From contig NZ_FWXL01000005.1 in NCBI RefSeq assembly GCF_900176395.1, positions 301,603 to 365,602 on the forward strand: a stretch of DNA of 64,000 nucleotides. Direction: 5' to 3'. The notes under the pieces are model-generated. The model ran no database searches. It was not told where the DNA came from and worked only from the letters and a program-made list of their open reading frames with translations. Position numbers and translations under genes: made by a program. Origin of the DNA: Novosphingobium sp. B1. GTDB taxonomy: Bacteria > Pseudomonadota > Alphaproteobacteria > Sphingomonadales > Sphingomonadaceae. Below, in pieces: positions 54,016 through 63,472 of this stretch (position 1 is the stretch's first letter; each line of letters begins with the position of its first letter).

Positions 54016-55473
54016 TCAGGCCTCCAGCACGTCGCGGACATACCGATCAAGCACGCGCACACCGAAGCCCGTCGCGCCCTTGTCCCAGGTCTGGCCGGGC
54101 TTGTCCGCCCAGACCATGCCGGCGATGTCGAGGTGCGCCCAGGCCACGCCCTTGTCGATATAGCGCTGCAGGAACTGCGCTGCGGTGATCGAGCCACCAT
54201 AACGCGGGCCGACGTTCTTCATGTCGGCGATCGGGCTGTCGATCAGCTTGTCGTAGGATGGGCCCAGCGGGAAACGCCACAGCTTGTCGCCGGTCGCCTT
54301 GCCGGCTGCATCGAGCTTTGCGGCAAGGTCGTCGTCATTGGCGAACAGACCGCCATATTCATGGCCGAGCGAGATTATCATTGCACCGGTCAGCGTGGCG
54401 AGATCGACGATGGTCTTGGGGCCGTATTCCTTCTGCACCCAGGTCAGCGCGTCGCACAGCACGAGACGGCCTTCAGCGTCGGTGTTGATCACTTCCACAG
54501 TCTGGCCGGACATCGAGGTGACCACGTCACCGGGGCGCTGGGCATTGCCATCAGGCATGTTCTCGACGAGACCGCAGACGCCGATGACATCGGCCTTGGC
54601 CCTGCGCTTGGCGAGAGCGAGCATGGTGCCGGCCACCGCGCCAGCGCCGCCCATGTCCCACTTCATGTCTTCCATGCCAGCGGCAGGCTTGATCGAGATG
54701 CCGCCAGTATCGAAGGTCACGCCCTTGCCGACGAAGGCCGTCGGCTTGTCAGCCTCTGCGCCCTTCCAGCGCATCGCCAGCAGCTTGGGCTCACGCACCG
54801 AACCCTGCGCCACGCCCAGCAGCGCGCCCATGCCCAGATCGGTCATTTCCTTGAGACCAAGCACGAGGATCTCGACTCCGGAGCCTTCAAGGCGCGCCTT
54901 CGCGCGTTCGACGAAGCTTTCAGGATAGATGATGTTTGCAGGTTCAGCGACAAGTTCACGGGTGAACTCGATGCCTTCGGCCAGCGCCGATTCGATTTCC
55001 CAGGTCGCTGCGGTGCCTTCGGGCGCGTTGACCGCAACGATTTCGACAAGCGACGGCTTCTGTTCGTCAGCCAGCTTGGTGCGATAGACATCGTGGCGCC
55101 ACGCCCGAAGGCGCGCCCCGAACAGCACGGCGGCGGCCTCGGCACCGGACAGGCCCGATGCGCTGAAGTCGATCGCCAGCGATCCCTCGCCCGAGGTCAG
55201 AAACTTTGCCGTAAGCGCAGCGCCCGCCTTTTCGAGATTGGCAGAGCGATCAGCGGCATCGGCTCTGCCCGTGCCGGCCAGCGCCAGCCGGCGCACGCCG
55301 CTGTCCGTTCCGACGAACGCTTCGAAGACCTGTCCGACCTTGCCGGCAAAGCGCGCAGCCGCCGCGCCCTCGCGCGCGACACCATCGAGGTCGGACGGCA
55401 GGGCGTCCTGCGCGACCAGGCGCGCGACGAGGCGGGGAAGCGGGGCATCGCTGGTACGGAAAACGACCTTCAT
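54016..55473 (-). CDS. pepA: Leucyl aminopeptidase PepA
   Basis: PepA is a hexameric zinc/manganese aminopeptidase of the M17 family. The 485-aa product has the signature NTDAEGRLVLCDALTW and the metal residues in GKGVTFDTGGIS and GGAGAVAG. The family is cytosolic. Length is normal. It precedes the DUF2256-holC genes across a long inverted repeat and is divergent from lptD. Confidence 0.96.
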   Translation of the reverse strand: MKVVFRTSDAPLPRLVARLVAQDALPSDLDGVAREGAAAARFAGKVGQVFEAFVGTDSGVRRLALAGTGRADAADRSANLEKAGAALTAKFLTSGEGSLAIDFSASGLSGAEAAAVLFGARLRAWRHDVYRTKLADEQKPSLVEIVAVNAPEGTAATWEIESALAEGIEFTRELVAEPANIIYPESFVERAKARLEGSGVEILVLGLKEMTDLGMGALLGVAQGSVREPKLLAMRWKGAEADKPTAFVGKGVTFDTGGISIKPAAGMEDMKWDMGGAGAVAGTMLALAKRRAKADVIGVCGLVENMPDGNAQRPGDVVTSMSGQTVEVINTDAEGRLVLCDALTWVQKEYGPKTIVDLATLTGAMIISLGHEYGGLFANDDDLAAKLDAAGKATGDKLWRFPLGPSYDKLIDSPIADMKNVGPRYGGSITAAQFLQRYIDKGVAWAHLDIAGMVWADKPGQTWDKGATGFGVRVLDRYVRDVLEA

Positions 55474-55575
55474 CGGGAACTCCTGCTCGGCATGGGCGTC
55501 ACACTTCGGCGCAAAGGGCGGGAAGCGGAAATTGTGGAATTGCAGTTAGGGTGCACTGGTGCGATAGGCAAGCGC

Positions 55576-57852
55576 ATGCAACCCGCCCGGCGGCCGCAGC
55601 CGCAAGCCCTTGATCGTCGCTTGCGCCTTGCGCGCTTGGCCGCTGCCCCCGTCGTGGCGCTACTCGCACTGGCTGCCTCGCAAGCCCAGGCGCAGGAGGC
55701 GCCACTGTCCTCGCCTGCAGGTGACGAATCGGGCGTCGACGATCAGGTCCGCTTCGAAGCGGACAAGGTCCGCTATGACAGCAACGCCGAAAAGGTCTTC
55801 GCCGACGGCAATGTCGTGCTGCGCCACGATGTCCAGACCGTGCGGGCAGACAATGTCACGTGGGATCGCAACACCGGGCAGATCCTGGCCACCGGCAACA
55901 TCCGCTTCGTCGATGAAGACGGCAACATCGTCTACACCGACCAGGTCGAGCTGACCGACGAGTTCAAGGCCGGCGCGATCGAGGACCTGCTGGTGGTCCT
56001 GCGCACCGGGGGCCGCCTTGCCGCCGAACGCGGCACGCGCGACGAGTTCGGCAACATGACGCTCGAGAACGCGGCCTATTCGGGCTGCGCGGTGGAAGAC
56101 GGGAACGGCTGCCCGAAGAAGCCGAGCTGGGAAGTCACGGCGGCCCGTGTCTATTTCGACGCCAAGCAGAAGCGCGTGAAATACAAGGGCGCGACGCTGC
56201 ACATGTTCGGCGTGCCGGTCCTGCCGCTTCCGGGCCTTGGCCACACGTCCGACTTCCGCGCCGAAACCGGCCTGCTGATTCCGGACTTCCGCCTTGGCGC
56301 GGCCAACGGCGCAGAAATCAGCGAGACGTGGTACTGGCGCATTGCCGACAATCGCGATCTGGCGCTGACCGGGACGTTCTATACCGGTTCGCTGCCGATG
56401 CTGACCGCGAAATACCGCCACCTGACGAATCTCGGCGCATTCCAGATCACCGGCTATGCCACCCGGTCAGGCCGCATCCCGTTGGGCGCGCCCTTGAACA
56501 CCACGCCGACCGGCCAGCAGAAGTGGCGCGGATACATCGAAGCGAACGGCAAGCTGCAGTTCTCGCCGCACTGGAGCCTGACGGGATACGGCCGCCTGGC
56601 CTCCGACCGCACCTTCCTGCGCCGCTACGACATCACGCGCGACGACCGGTTGCGGTCCTCGCTCAATATCGAGCGAATCGACGATACCAGCTATCTTTCG
56701 ATCGCTGGCTGGGTGACGCAGACCCTGCGCGTGGGCGATGATCAGGGCATGGTGCCGCTGGCCCTTCCGGTGATCGACTACCGCCGGCGCCTCATGTTCG
56801 AAGGCATCCCCGGCAAGTTCGAGCTGGAGGCCAACAGCCTCGCCATCGTGCGGACCGCCGGCCAGGACAGCCAGCGCGCCTTCGCCCGCGCGCAGTGGGA
56901 CATGCGGACATTGACCGGGCTGGGTCAGGAAATCACGCTGACCGGTCTTGTCCGGGCAGATGCCTATCACAGTTCGGACAACGACCTGACCACGACCGCG
57001 ATCTATCGCGGGCTGCCCGGGTGGCAGACGCGCGGCATCGCCACTGCGGCAGTCGATGTGAAGTGGCCTTTCGTGGGCGACATGTTCGGCGGCACGCAAG
57101 TCATCACGCCGCGCTTCCAGATCGTGGCGTCGCCAGACGTCCGCAACTTCGAGATCCCCAACGAGGATTCGCGCTCGGTCGATCTCGAGGACACCAACCT
57201 CTTCGCGCTCAACCGCTTTCCCGGACACGACCGCATCGAAGACGGCGTGCGCTTCACCTATGGCTTCGACTGGACCTTCCAGCGCCCCGGCCTTCGGGTG
57301 ACTACCACCGTGGGCCAGAGCTATCGCCTGTCGACGCAGGCCTCTATCCTGCCCGACGGCACCGGCCTCACCAATCGCGCGTCGGACTATGTCGGCCGCA
57401 CGACCGTGCGGTTTGGCGACATCATCAAGCTGACCCACCGCTTCCGGCTCGACAAGGACAGCTTCGCGCTGCGCCGCAACGAGTTTGACGCGACGATCGG
57501 CAACCATCGCCGCTACGCCGAAATCGGCTACCTCAAGCTCAACCGCAACATCGCCACGACGTTCGAGGACCTGCAGGACCGCGAGGAAGTGCGCCTTGCC
57601 GCGCGCACGCCGATCACCCGCACCTTCTCGGTGTTCGGATCCGCGATCATCAACCTCACAAACCGCGACGAGGATCCGACGCTTACGTCCGATGGCTACC
57701 AGATGCTTCGCCACCGGCTGGGCGTTGCCTATACCGATGATTGCCTTGACCTGTCGTTCACGTGGCGCCGCGATTATGTGAACATCGGCGATGCCGTGCG
57801 CGGCAATTCGTTCCAGATTTCGCTCTCGCTCAAGAACCTCGGGGTGAAGTAG
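55576..57852 (+). CDS. lptD: LPS-assembly protein LptD
   Basis: LptD is the outer membrane barrel that places lipopolysaccharide in the outer leaflet. The 758-aa product has a signal peptide ending at AQAQ (about residue 35). The OstA/jellyroll domain follows, with FEADKVRYDSNAEKVFADG, and then a long beta barrel that ends SLKNLGVK. Three cysteines are visible (SGCAVED, NGCPKK and TDDCLDLS), fewer than in E. coli, so the disulfide layout differs. ATG 55576 fits; the longer frame upstream runs antisense to pepA. Confidence 0.94.
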   Translation: MQPARRPQPQALDRRLRLARLAAAPVVALLALAASQAQAQEAPLSSPAGDESGVDDQVRFEADKVRYDSNAEKVFADGNVVLRHDVQTVRADNVTWDRNTGQILATGNIRFVDEDGNIVYTDQVELTDEFKAGAIEDLLVVLRTGGRLAAERGTRDEFGNMTLENAAYSGCAVEDGNGCPKKPSWEVTAARVYFDAKQKRVKYKGATLHMFGVPVLPLPGLGHTSDFRAETGLLIPDFRLGAANGAEISETWYWRIADNRDLALTGTFYTGSLPMLTAKYRHLTNLGAFQITGYATRSGRIPLGAPLNTTPTGQQKWRGYIEANGKLQFSPHWSLTGYGRLASDRTFLRRYDITRDDRLRSSLNIERIDDTSYLSIAGWVTQTLRVGDDQGMVPLALPVIDYRRRLMFEGIPGKFELEANSLAIVRTAGQDSQRAFARAQWDMRTLTGLGQEITLTGLVRADAYHSSDNDLTTTAIYRGLPGWQTRGIATAAVDVKWPFVGDMFGGTQVITPRFQIVASPDVRNFEIPNEDSRSVDLEDTNLFALNRFPGHDRIEDGVRFTYGFDWTFQRPGLRVTTTVGQSYRLSTQASILPDGTGLTNRASDYVGRTTVRFGDIIKLTHRFRLDKDSFALRRNEFDATIGNHRRYAEIGYLKLNRNIATTFEDLQDREEVRLAARTPITRTFSVFGSAIINLTNRDEDPTLTSDGYQMLRHRLGVAYTDDCLDLSFTWRRDYVNIGDAVRGNSFQISLSLKNLGVK

Positions 57853-57979
57853 CCTCCTCTATTGCCCTTTTGCGTCTGATGCGCCACTCAGCTTGGGTTA
57901 AGCCGCGCGCGGCCAAGGACACCGAGATAGCAGAAGGCTGCCGTTTGAGCGCCAGTTCGACAGGACCAAATACCCGATC

Positions 57980-59338
57980 ATGAAGTCCACGCTGAACATT
58001 ACCCGCAAGGCGCTTACGCGCGCGCTGGGTTCCACCGCCATGGCAATCGCCGCTGTTTCGCTGACCGTATCGCCGGTCATGGCGCAGGGTGCCAATGCGC
58101 CGCTCAATATCCCCGCGAACCCGACGATGTTCGGCAAGAATGATCCCAACCTGCGTCGCGCCACCGCGATCATCAATGGCGAGATCGTGACCGGCACTGA
58201 CGTCGAGCAGCGCCTTGCGCTGATCGTCTCGGCCAACCAGGGCAAGATCGATGCCGAGGAAAAGGAACGCCTGCGCATGCAGGTGCTGCGCAACCTGATC
58301 GACGAGACGCTGCAGATCCAGGAAGCCAAGGCAGCCGACGTGCCGGCTGGTGACGCGCAGGTCGAAGCGACGTACGAGCGCGTGGCCACGCAGAACTTTG
58401 GCCAGTCGCCCGAGGCGCTGGAGAAGTACCTTGCCCGTATCGGGTCTTCATCGGCATCGCTCAAGCGCCAGATCCGTGGCGAACTTGCGTGGCAGAACCT
58501 CCTGCGCCGCAACGTCCAGCCGTTCGTGAACATTTCCGAAGGCGAAGTCCAGGAAGCGATGCAGCGCCTCGAAGCCTCCAAGGGTACCGAGGAATACCGC
58601 ATCGGCGAGATCTTCCTTGCCGCGACCGACGTGAACAAGCAGCAGGTCTTTGCAAACGCGCAGAAGATCGTCGAGCAGCTCAAGGGCGGCGGCAGCTTCG
58701 TCGCCTATGCCCGCCAGTACTCCGAAGCCTCGACCGCGGCAGTGGGTGGCGATCTTGGCTGGATCCGTCTTGCGCAGTTGCCATCCGAACTGAGCGCCGC
58801 GGCAGGAACGATGGCCGCCGGCCAGCTTGCCGGACCGATCGAAATCCGCGGTGGTTTCTCGATTCTCTACCTGATCGACAAGCGCCAAGTGCTCACCGCC
58901 GATCCGCGCGACGCCCTGCTCAGCCTGAAGCAGATCTCGATCGAATTCCCCAAGGGTACCTCGAACGAGACTGCAGGCAAGCGCGCGGCGGAGTTTGCGG
59001 CTGCCGTGAAGGCAATCAAGGGCTGTGGCGATGCCGAAGCCCAGGCTACCAAGATCGGCGCGACTGTCGTTGCCAACGACCAGATCAAGGCGCGCGACCT
59101 GCCGGGCGCCTTGCAGGAAACCTTGCTCAATCTGCCCGTCGGCCAGACCACGCCGCCGTTCGGTTCGATCGAGGAAGGCGTTCGTGTGCTGATGCTTTGC
59201 GGTCGCGACGATCCGAAGGTCAGCAACGGCCCCAGCTTTGACGAGATGATGGCGCAGATGGAGGACGATCGCGTGAACAAGCGCGCTCAGACCTACCTGC
59301 GCGACCTTCGCCGCGATGCGGTGATCGAATACAACTGA
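57980..59338 (+). CDS. surA: SurA-type periplasmic peptidyl-prolyl isomerase and chaperone
   Basis: SurA escorts outer membrane proteins through the periplasm. The 452-aa product has a signal peptide ending VMAQ (about residue 36), a chaperone N-domain (ATAIINGEIVTGTDVEQRL), one clear parvulin domain (residues about 215-305, GGDLGWIRLAQLP) and a second degenerate region. It lies 127 bp after lptD, the usual pairing. The stop is 6 nt from the convergent topoisomerase gene. Confidence 0.92.
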   Translation: MKSTLNITRKALTRALGSTAMAIAAVSLTVSPVMAQGANAPLNIPANPTMFGKNDPNLRRATAIINGEIVTGTDVEQRLALIVSANQGKIDAEEKERLRMQVLRNLIDETLQIQEAKAADVPAGDAQVEATYERVATQNFGQSPEALEKYLARIGSSSASLKRQIRGELAWQNLLRRNVQPFVNISEGEVQEAMQRLEASKGTEEYRIGEIFLAATDVNKQQVFANAQKIVEQLKGGGSFVAYARQYSEASTAAVGGDLGWIRLAQLPSELSAAAGTMAAGQLAGPIEIRGGFSILYLIDKRQVLTADPRDALLSLKQISIEFPKGTSNETAGKRAAEFAAAVKAIKGCGDAEAQATKIGATVVANDQIKARDLPGALQETLLNLPVGQTTPPFGSIEEGVRVLMLCGRDDPKVSNGPSFDEMMAQMEDDRVNKRAQTYLRDLRRDAVIEYN

Positions 59339-59344
59339 TCCGAT

Positions 59345-60361
59345 CTATCCGGCGGCGAGCAACTCTGCCGCCGCCGGGCCTTCCTCGAGCAGCGTGATCA
59401 GCCCGCGCTCTTCGCGACTGAGCCAGCGCGTCGCACGCGGCAGGCGCAGCCCGGCACGCCATGTCTCCTGCTCATCCACCAGCGCCATGACCGCCGGGTG
59501 GACGTAGCTCTTGCGGGCAATGGCAGGGGTGTTGCCGAGGTGGTCGGAGACCTGCGTCAGTAGTTCCTTCAGTTGCACCTTGCCTTGCGCGTTGGCCAGC
59601 GCCTCGAAGCCGAGCACGCTCGCCCGCCAGGTGCGGAAATGCTTGGCGGTGAAGTCCTCGCCCATGACTTCGCGCAGCCAGTCGTTGACGTCGGCTGACC
59701 CGATCGCGCAGGGGGTGCCATCGTAAGTGATGTACTGGAACAGGTTCTGTCCGGGCAGGTCCTGCATCTTCTTGACGAAGCGCACGAGACTGCGATCGGT
59801 AATGCGCATTTCCCGATCCTTGCCCGATTTCGCGCGGAAGCGCAGGCGCAGCACCTGCCCCTTCACCTGCGCATGCTTCATCCGCAGCGTGGTGGCGCCG
59901 AAACTGTCGTTGCTGCGCGCATAAGCCTCATTTCCGACGCGAATGCCGCCGGTATCGAGCAGACGGACGACACTGGCGATGCAGCGGTCACGCGACAGCC
60001 CGCGCGAGGAAAGCTCGTCCTCGACGCGCGCGCGCACCAGCGGCAGCAACCGCCCGAATGCGGCACAGCGATCGAATTTCTCCCCTTCCCGCTCCGCACG
60101 GAAATCGGGGTGATAGCGATATTGCTTGCGCCCCTTGGCGTCGATGCCGGTGGCCAGAATATGCCCGTTGGCCGCAGGACAGAACCAGGTGTCAACGTAG
60201 GCAGGAGGAAGCGCGATCGCATTCAGGCGGCTAATTTCCTCGCGGTCGGTAACCCTCTGCCCCTTGGCATCGAAATAGGCCCAGCCGCGCCCGCACCGCC
60301 GGCGGGTGACGCCGGGAAGACTGTCATCGACATGCACGAGTTTTGCGGCTTTGCTGGTCAT
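59345..60361 (-). CDS. DNA topoisomerase IB (poxvirus type)
   Basis: The enzyme relaxes supercoils through a 3'-phosphotyrosine. The 338-aa product has the bacterial poxvirus-like layout: RRRCGRGWAYFDAKG at the N-terminus, LDTGGIRVGNEAYA with the first catalytic Arg, the RFRAKSGKDREM lysine region, and the active tyrosine in ARKSYVHPAV. ATG 60361 is preferred; a longer in-frame start lacks conserved content. Confidence 0.92.
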   Translation of the reverse strand: MTSKAAKLVHVDDSLPGVTRRRCGRGWAYFDAKGQRVTDREEISRLNAIALPPAYVDTWFCPAANGHILATGIDAKGRKQYRYHPDFRAEREGEKFDRCAAFGRLLPLVRARVEDELSSRGLSRDRCIASVVRLLDTGGIRVGNEAYARSNDSFGATTLRMKHAQVKGQVLRLRFRAKSGKDREMRITDRSLVRFVKKMQDLPGQNLFQYITYDGTPCAIGSADVNDWLREVMGEDFTAKHFRTWRASVLGFEALANAQGKVQLKELLTQVSDHLGNTPAIARKSYVHPAVMALVDEQETWRAGLRLPRATRWLSREERGLITLLEEGPAAAELLAAG

Positions 60362-60452
60362 GTGGCGGCGAACGGTCAGCAGGGCCTTGCGGTTCCGGTG
60401 CCAAGTCCGCAATATAGTATGCAACACTAACAAATGTTCGAAGGAGCGCGCG

Positions 60453-61319
60453 ATGTCCGAAGATTATGTTCCGCCAAAGGTCTGGACCTGGGACAAGGCG
60501 AACGGCGGCGCCTTTGCCAGCGTCAATCGCCCGATCTCCGGTCCGACGAGCGAGCGTGAGCTGCCCGTCGGCAAGCATCCGTTCCAGCTCTATTCGCTGG
60601 GCACGCCCAATGGCCAGAAGGCCACGATCATGCTTGAAGAGCTGCTCGAGATGGGTTTTTCCGACGCTGAATATGACGCCTGGCTGATCAAGATCTTCGA
60701 TGGTGATCAGTTCACCAGCGGTTTTGTCGACATCAATCCCAATTCCAAGATCCCGGCCATGGTCGATCGCTCAGGCCCCGAGCCGGTCCGCGTGTTCGAA
60801 TCGGGCGCGATCCTGATGCACCTTGCCGAAAAGTTCGGCGTGCTCTTGCCCGCGTCGGGTCCAGCCCGGGCCGAGTGCCTGTCTTGGCTGTTCTGGCAGG
60901 TCGGTTCGGCACCGTTCATCGGCGGCGGCTTCGGACATTTCTACAACTACGCGCCGTTCAAGATCGAATATGCGATCGACCGCTATGCAATGGAAACCAA
61001 GCGCCTGTTCGATGTCGCCAATCGCCGCCTGGCGCAGACGCGCTTCCTTGCAGGCGACGATTACACGATTGCCGATCTTGCGACCTACACCTGGTTCGGC
61101 AACATCTATCGCGGCGAAGCCTATGGTGAGGCCGCAACCTTCCTGTCGATGCACGAATACGAACACGTAGGCCGCTGGGTCGGCGAAATCGATGCCCGCC
61201 CCGGCGTGATCCGCGGCCGTCTCGTCAATTCGCAAAAGGGCTTGTCGGAGCGGCACGAGGCCAGCGATTTCGACGCGCTCGCACCCGAAATGCTGCAACC
61301 GGCCAAGCGCAACTGGTAA
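60453..61319 (+). CDS. yghU: Nu-class glutathione transferase / disulfide-bond oxidoreductase YghU
   Basis: YghU is a glutathione-dependent disulfide reductase. The 288-aa product equals E. coli YghU in length and matches it closely, with YSLGTPNGQKATIMLEELLE (the TPNG active-site loop) and DQFTSGFVDINPNSKIPAM. AAGGAG lies 6 nt before the ATG. A terminator follows. It adds to the glutathione-related genes in this window (gshA). Confidence 0.95.
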   Translation: MSEDYVPPKVWTWDKANGGAFASVNRPISGPTSERELPVGKHPFQLYSLGTPNGQKATIMLEELLEMGFSDAEYDAWLIKIFDGDQFTSGFVDINPNSKIPAMVDRSGPEPVRVFESGAILMHLAEKFGVLLPASGPARAECLSWLFWQVGSAPFIGGGFGHFYNYAPFKIEYAIDRYAMETKRLFDVANRRLAQTRFLAGDDYTIADLATYTWFGNIYRGEAYGEAATFLSMHEYEHVGRWVGEIDARPGVIRGRLVNSQKGLSERHEASDFDALAPEMLQPAKRNW

Positions 61320-61327
61320 CCTGTTCG

Positions 61328-61361
61328 AAAGGGGTGGCGGCAATGTCAGGTCACCCCTTTT
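61328..61361 (+). terminator. Terminator after yghU
   Basis: The perfect arms AAAGGGGTG and CACCCCTTT with a 15-nt loop end in TTTT, 8 nt past the yghU stop. Confidence 0.8.
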
Positions 61362-61397
61362 CATCCCCGCAAGCCACGCTATAAGCGCGCGCTCTGC

Positions 61398-61472
61398 TGG
61401 GGCGTCGCCAAGTGGTAAGGCACCGGTTTTTGGTACCGGCATTCGCAGGTTCGAATCCTGCCGCCCCAGCCA
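61398..61472 (+). tRNA. tRNA-Gln (anticodon UUG)
   Basis: The 75-nt gene folds into a full cloverleaf: acceptor TGGGGCG with CGCCCCA, anticodon stem CCGGT/ACCGG with loop TTTTGGT giving UUG, and the T arm GCAGG-TTCGAAT-CCTGC. CCA is encoded. It reads glutamine CAA codons. An integrase begins just downstream, so the gene's 3' end is a likely attachment site for the adjoining element. Confidence 0.96.
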
Positions 61473-61509
61473 GCAGAAATCCTTGGGTTCAAGTGATTCG
61501 CTGAAAAAG

Positions 61510-62622
61510 TTATTCACCACGTTCCGCACTCCGTTCCGCAGTCGTATGTCTGCTTTCGAGCTTCGCCACTGCCGAATTGCTCTGTGCTGCCGTCATTGCC
61601 TGGTAGCGATCCAGCATCTCCATGACGGTCTTGAGCGTCCATCCCAGCACGGCCGCGATCTCTGACGGCGTGCAGTTTGCGTCGGCCAGATTCGTGCAAG
61701 CCGTCCCGCGCAGGTCATGGAAATGCAGGCCATCGAGACCGGCGGCGAGCGTCGTCTTGCGCCAGTGATGCATGAAGTTGATCGGGCGCGGGTCTGTTGT
61801 CCAAGGCTTGCCGGCGGCTGTCGTCAGGATGGTCGATGCCCGGCGCGGCGTCTTGTCGAGAATCGCCTTCAGTGCAGACGGCACCGGCATGTCGACCTTG
61901 CGTTTGCGCTTGCCCTGCCGGAAAACCAGACGGCCATCCTTGTAGCTCGACCAGCCCAGCTTGAGCACGTCAGTCTGGCGCTGGCCGGTCCATAGCGCCA
62001 GATCCAGCGCAAGGGCCATCTCGGGCTCAGCCACAGCGCGGAATGCCTCGATATGCTCGGGCAGCCACAACTGCTCCGACCGATCGGCCTTGTAGACCTT
62101 CTTCGGCCGCGTGGCGTGGTTGTTACTGATCATGCCGCGATCGCGCGCCCATTCCAGAACGATTCGCAGGACGCCGAATGTTGCGTCGGCCTGACGCGGT
62201 GATGATTTGGCCAGCCTGTCGCGCCAGTCCAGAAGCCGTTTGCGGATCTTCGGATCATCGACAGCGGCCAGCGGGTATGTCGCGAATGCCGGACCTTTCT
62301 CGAGCAGTTTCGCCGCGGCGATCTTGTCGAGGTGTCCCTCGTAATCAGACTTGGTGCGCTTGGCCAACTTCGAGAAATCCGGACTTGCGCGGTACCCGTC
62401 GAGCACTTCCTGCAGGGTACCATCGACGCGGGCCTTGCGTGGTGCCTCGACAGCCGCCTGATAGCTGCGCATGAACGCCATGCTGCCGGGATAGAACGGC
62501 GCGTCCTCGTCACCCTCGATGGGCTTCAAGGCACCGAAACCACGCAGGTAGTAATAGGTGATATAGGCGCCGGTCCTGAGCTTCTTGTGGCTCTCGTAGA
62601 CGCCTTTGAGCTTAAGCCGCAT
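61510..62622 (-). CDS. Tyrosine-type site-specific integrase
   Basis: The 370-aa product is a phage-type recombinase. The C-terminal catalytic domain has the first Arg in LWTGQRQTDVLKL, the HxxR box LHFHDLRGTACT, and the nucleophile Tyr in MLDRYQAM near the end. The usual late His of the family is replaced by Trp in VLGWTLKT, which is tolerated in some members. An N-terminal SAM-like core-binding region precedes. It points toward the tRNA-Gln gene. The start overlaps the excisionase-like gene by 11 nt. Confidence 0.92.
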   Translation of the reverse strand: MRLKLKGVYESHKKLRTGAYITYYYLRGFGALKPIEGDEDAPFYPGSMAFMRSYQAAVEAPRKARVDGTLQEVLDGYRASPDFSKLAKRTKSDYEGHLDKIAAAKLLEKGPAFATYPLAAVDDPKIRKRLLDWRDRLAKSSPRQADATFGVLRIVLEWARDRGMISNNHATRPKKVYKADRSEQLWLPEHIEAFRAVAEPEMALALDLALWTGQRQTDVLKLGWSSYKDGRLVFRQGKRKRKVDMPVPSALKAILDKTPRRASTILTTAAGKPWTTDPRPINFMHHWRKTTLAAGLDGLHFHDLRGTACTNLADANCTPSEIAAVLGWTLKTVMEMLDRYQAMTAAQSNSAVAKLESRHTTAERSAERGE

Positions 62623-62845
62623 GGCTCTGTTCCCACTCTTCCAACGGCGACAGCTTCGGTTTCGCCGCGGCCTTGTCGAGCCCTGCGATACGATCCAGCG
62701 CTGCATCATGGGCGCGGATGTCGTAGCGCGTCGTCCCCGGTACCGGTCCCGGCACGATGCCGCGCTGGTGCCAGTTGTCGTATGTGGCCGCGCTGATCTC
62801 GCCGAGATAGGCGCAGATACCGTCTTTTGTGAGCAGGCGGGTCAT
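62612..62845 (-). CDS. Excisionase-like helix-turn-helix protein
   Basis: The 77-aa product starts MTRLLTKDGICAYLGEISAA and has a MerR/AlpA-like winged HTH (TYDNWHQRGIVPGPVPGTTR), typical of phage excisionases or directionality factors. It overlaps the integrase start by 11 nt and is coupled to the methylase fragment upstream by ATGA. DNA binding is inferred from the fold. Confidence 0.75.
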   Translation of the reverse strand: MTRLLTKDGICAYLGEISAATYDNWHQRGIVPGPVPGTTRYDIRAHDAALDRIAGLDKAAAKPKLSPLEEWEQSHAA

Positions 62846-63453
62846 GCTGCCCTCACCTCTTGCGTTGCGATCTGGTCCACTTCTTTGATGCGCTCACCAA
62901 TGAATCGCATCACGTTCACTGCCATCGAATTTCCAATGCTCCGATAGCGTGGTCCATCCGGGCAATCGGCATCAGGCTTCTTGCGCCATGCGATCTTGGT
63001 CCAGTTGTCGGGAAAGCCTTGCAGGCGTTCGCATTCGGTCGGGGTTAGGCGGCGTACTGCCCACTCGGCAGCAATCGCCCCAACGCCAAGGCCACCACGG
63101 CCACCACGGCCACCACGGCCACCGTTCGGTGTCAGGATCGCATTGGAAGTACCATCCTGCCGGTACTCCAGATTGGAGCCTTCTTTGCGGCCTCTCTCCA
63201 TGATGGTGAAGGGTTCGGCGATGCACGGTTGCCCCTGCCCCGGCTTCCCGCCTCCTGTAGTGAGTTGCGAGGATACCTGACCATCGCCACCGCAAAGGCG
63301 GATCTCGGCGCGGCTGTTCTCGGCAAAGGCGACCGGCACAAGGCTGTCGCAGGTATGCCATTGACGTGGGCAAACATGTCGTCGGCCTTGAACGGGTCGG
63401 AGCCAGCGCACTCGGCAAGGCTGGCTGCGTGATGAGCCAACTCCGCCCCACAT
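62842..63453 (-). pseudogene. 5'-truncated C5-cytosine DNA methyltransferase
   Basis: The reading frame keeps only the C-terminal part of a phage-type C5 methylase: AVRRLTPTECERLQGFPDNW (motif IX) and RYRSIGNSMAVNVM (motif X). The catalytic PCQ motif IV and SAM-binding motif I are absent, so the enzyme cannot act by itself. Upstream of about residue 30 in this frame the sequence no longer reads like methylase. A GGR tandem repeat interrupts the protein. The true 5' end is uncertain; coordinates start from the nearest ATG. It ends at ATGA with the excisionase-like gene. Confidence 0.72.
63091..63124. repeat. Coding minisatellite in the methylase fragment
   Basis: The 9-bp unit GCCACCACG occurs 3.7 times in tandem. 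In the methylase frame it encodes GGR repeats (NGGRGGRGGRGG), an insertion not expected in a catalytic core. Confidence 0.85.
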
Positions 63454-63472
63454 CAGACGAAGGACAAACGCT

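Noticed and set aside
59340..59380. GC-rich hairpin at the surA-topoisomerase convergence as a terminator
   Set aside because: It lies inside the topoisomerase coding sequence and has no T run.
63091..63124. CRISPR-like short repeats
   Set aside because: Repeats are 9 bp, contiguous without spacers and in frame, so they form a coding minisatellite.
63229..63432. 67-aa plus-strand open frame opposite the methylase fragment
   Set aside because: Overlaps the minus-strand fragment with conserved methylase motifs; no homology signs or coupling.
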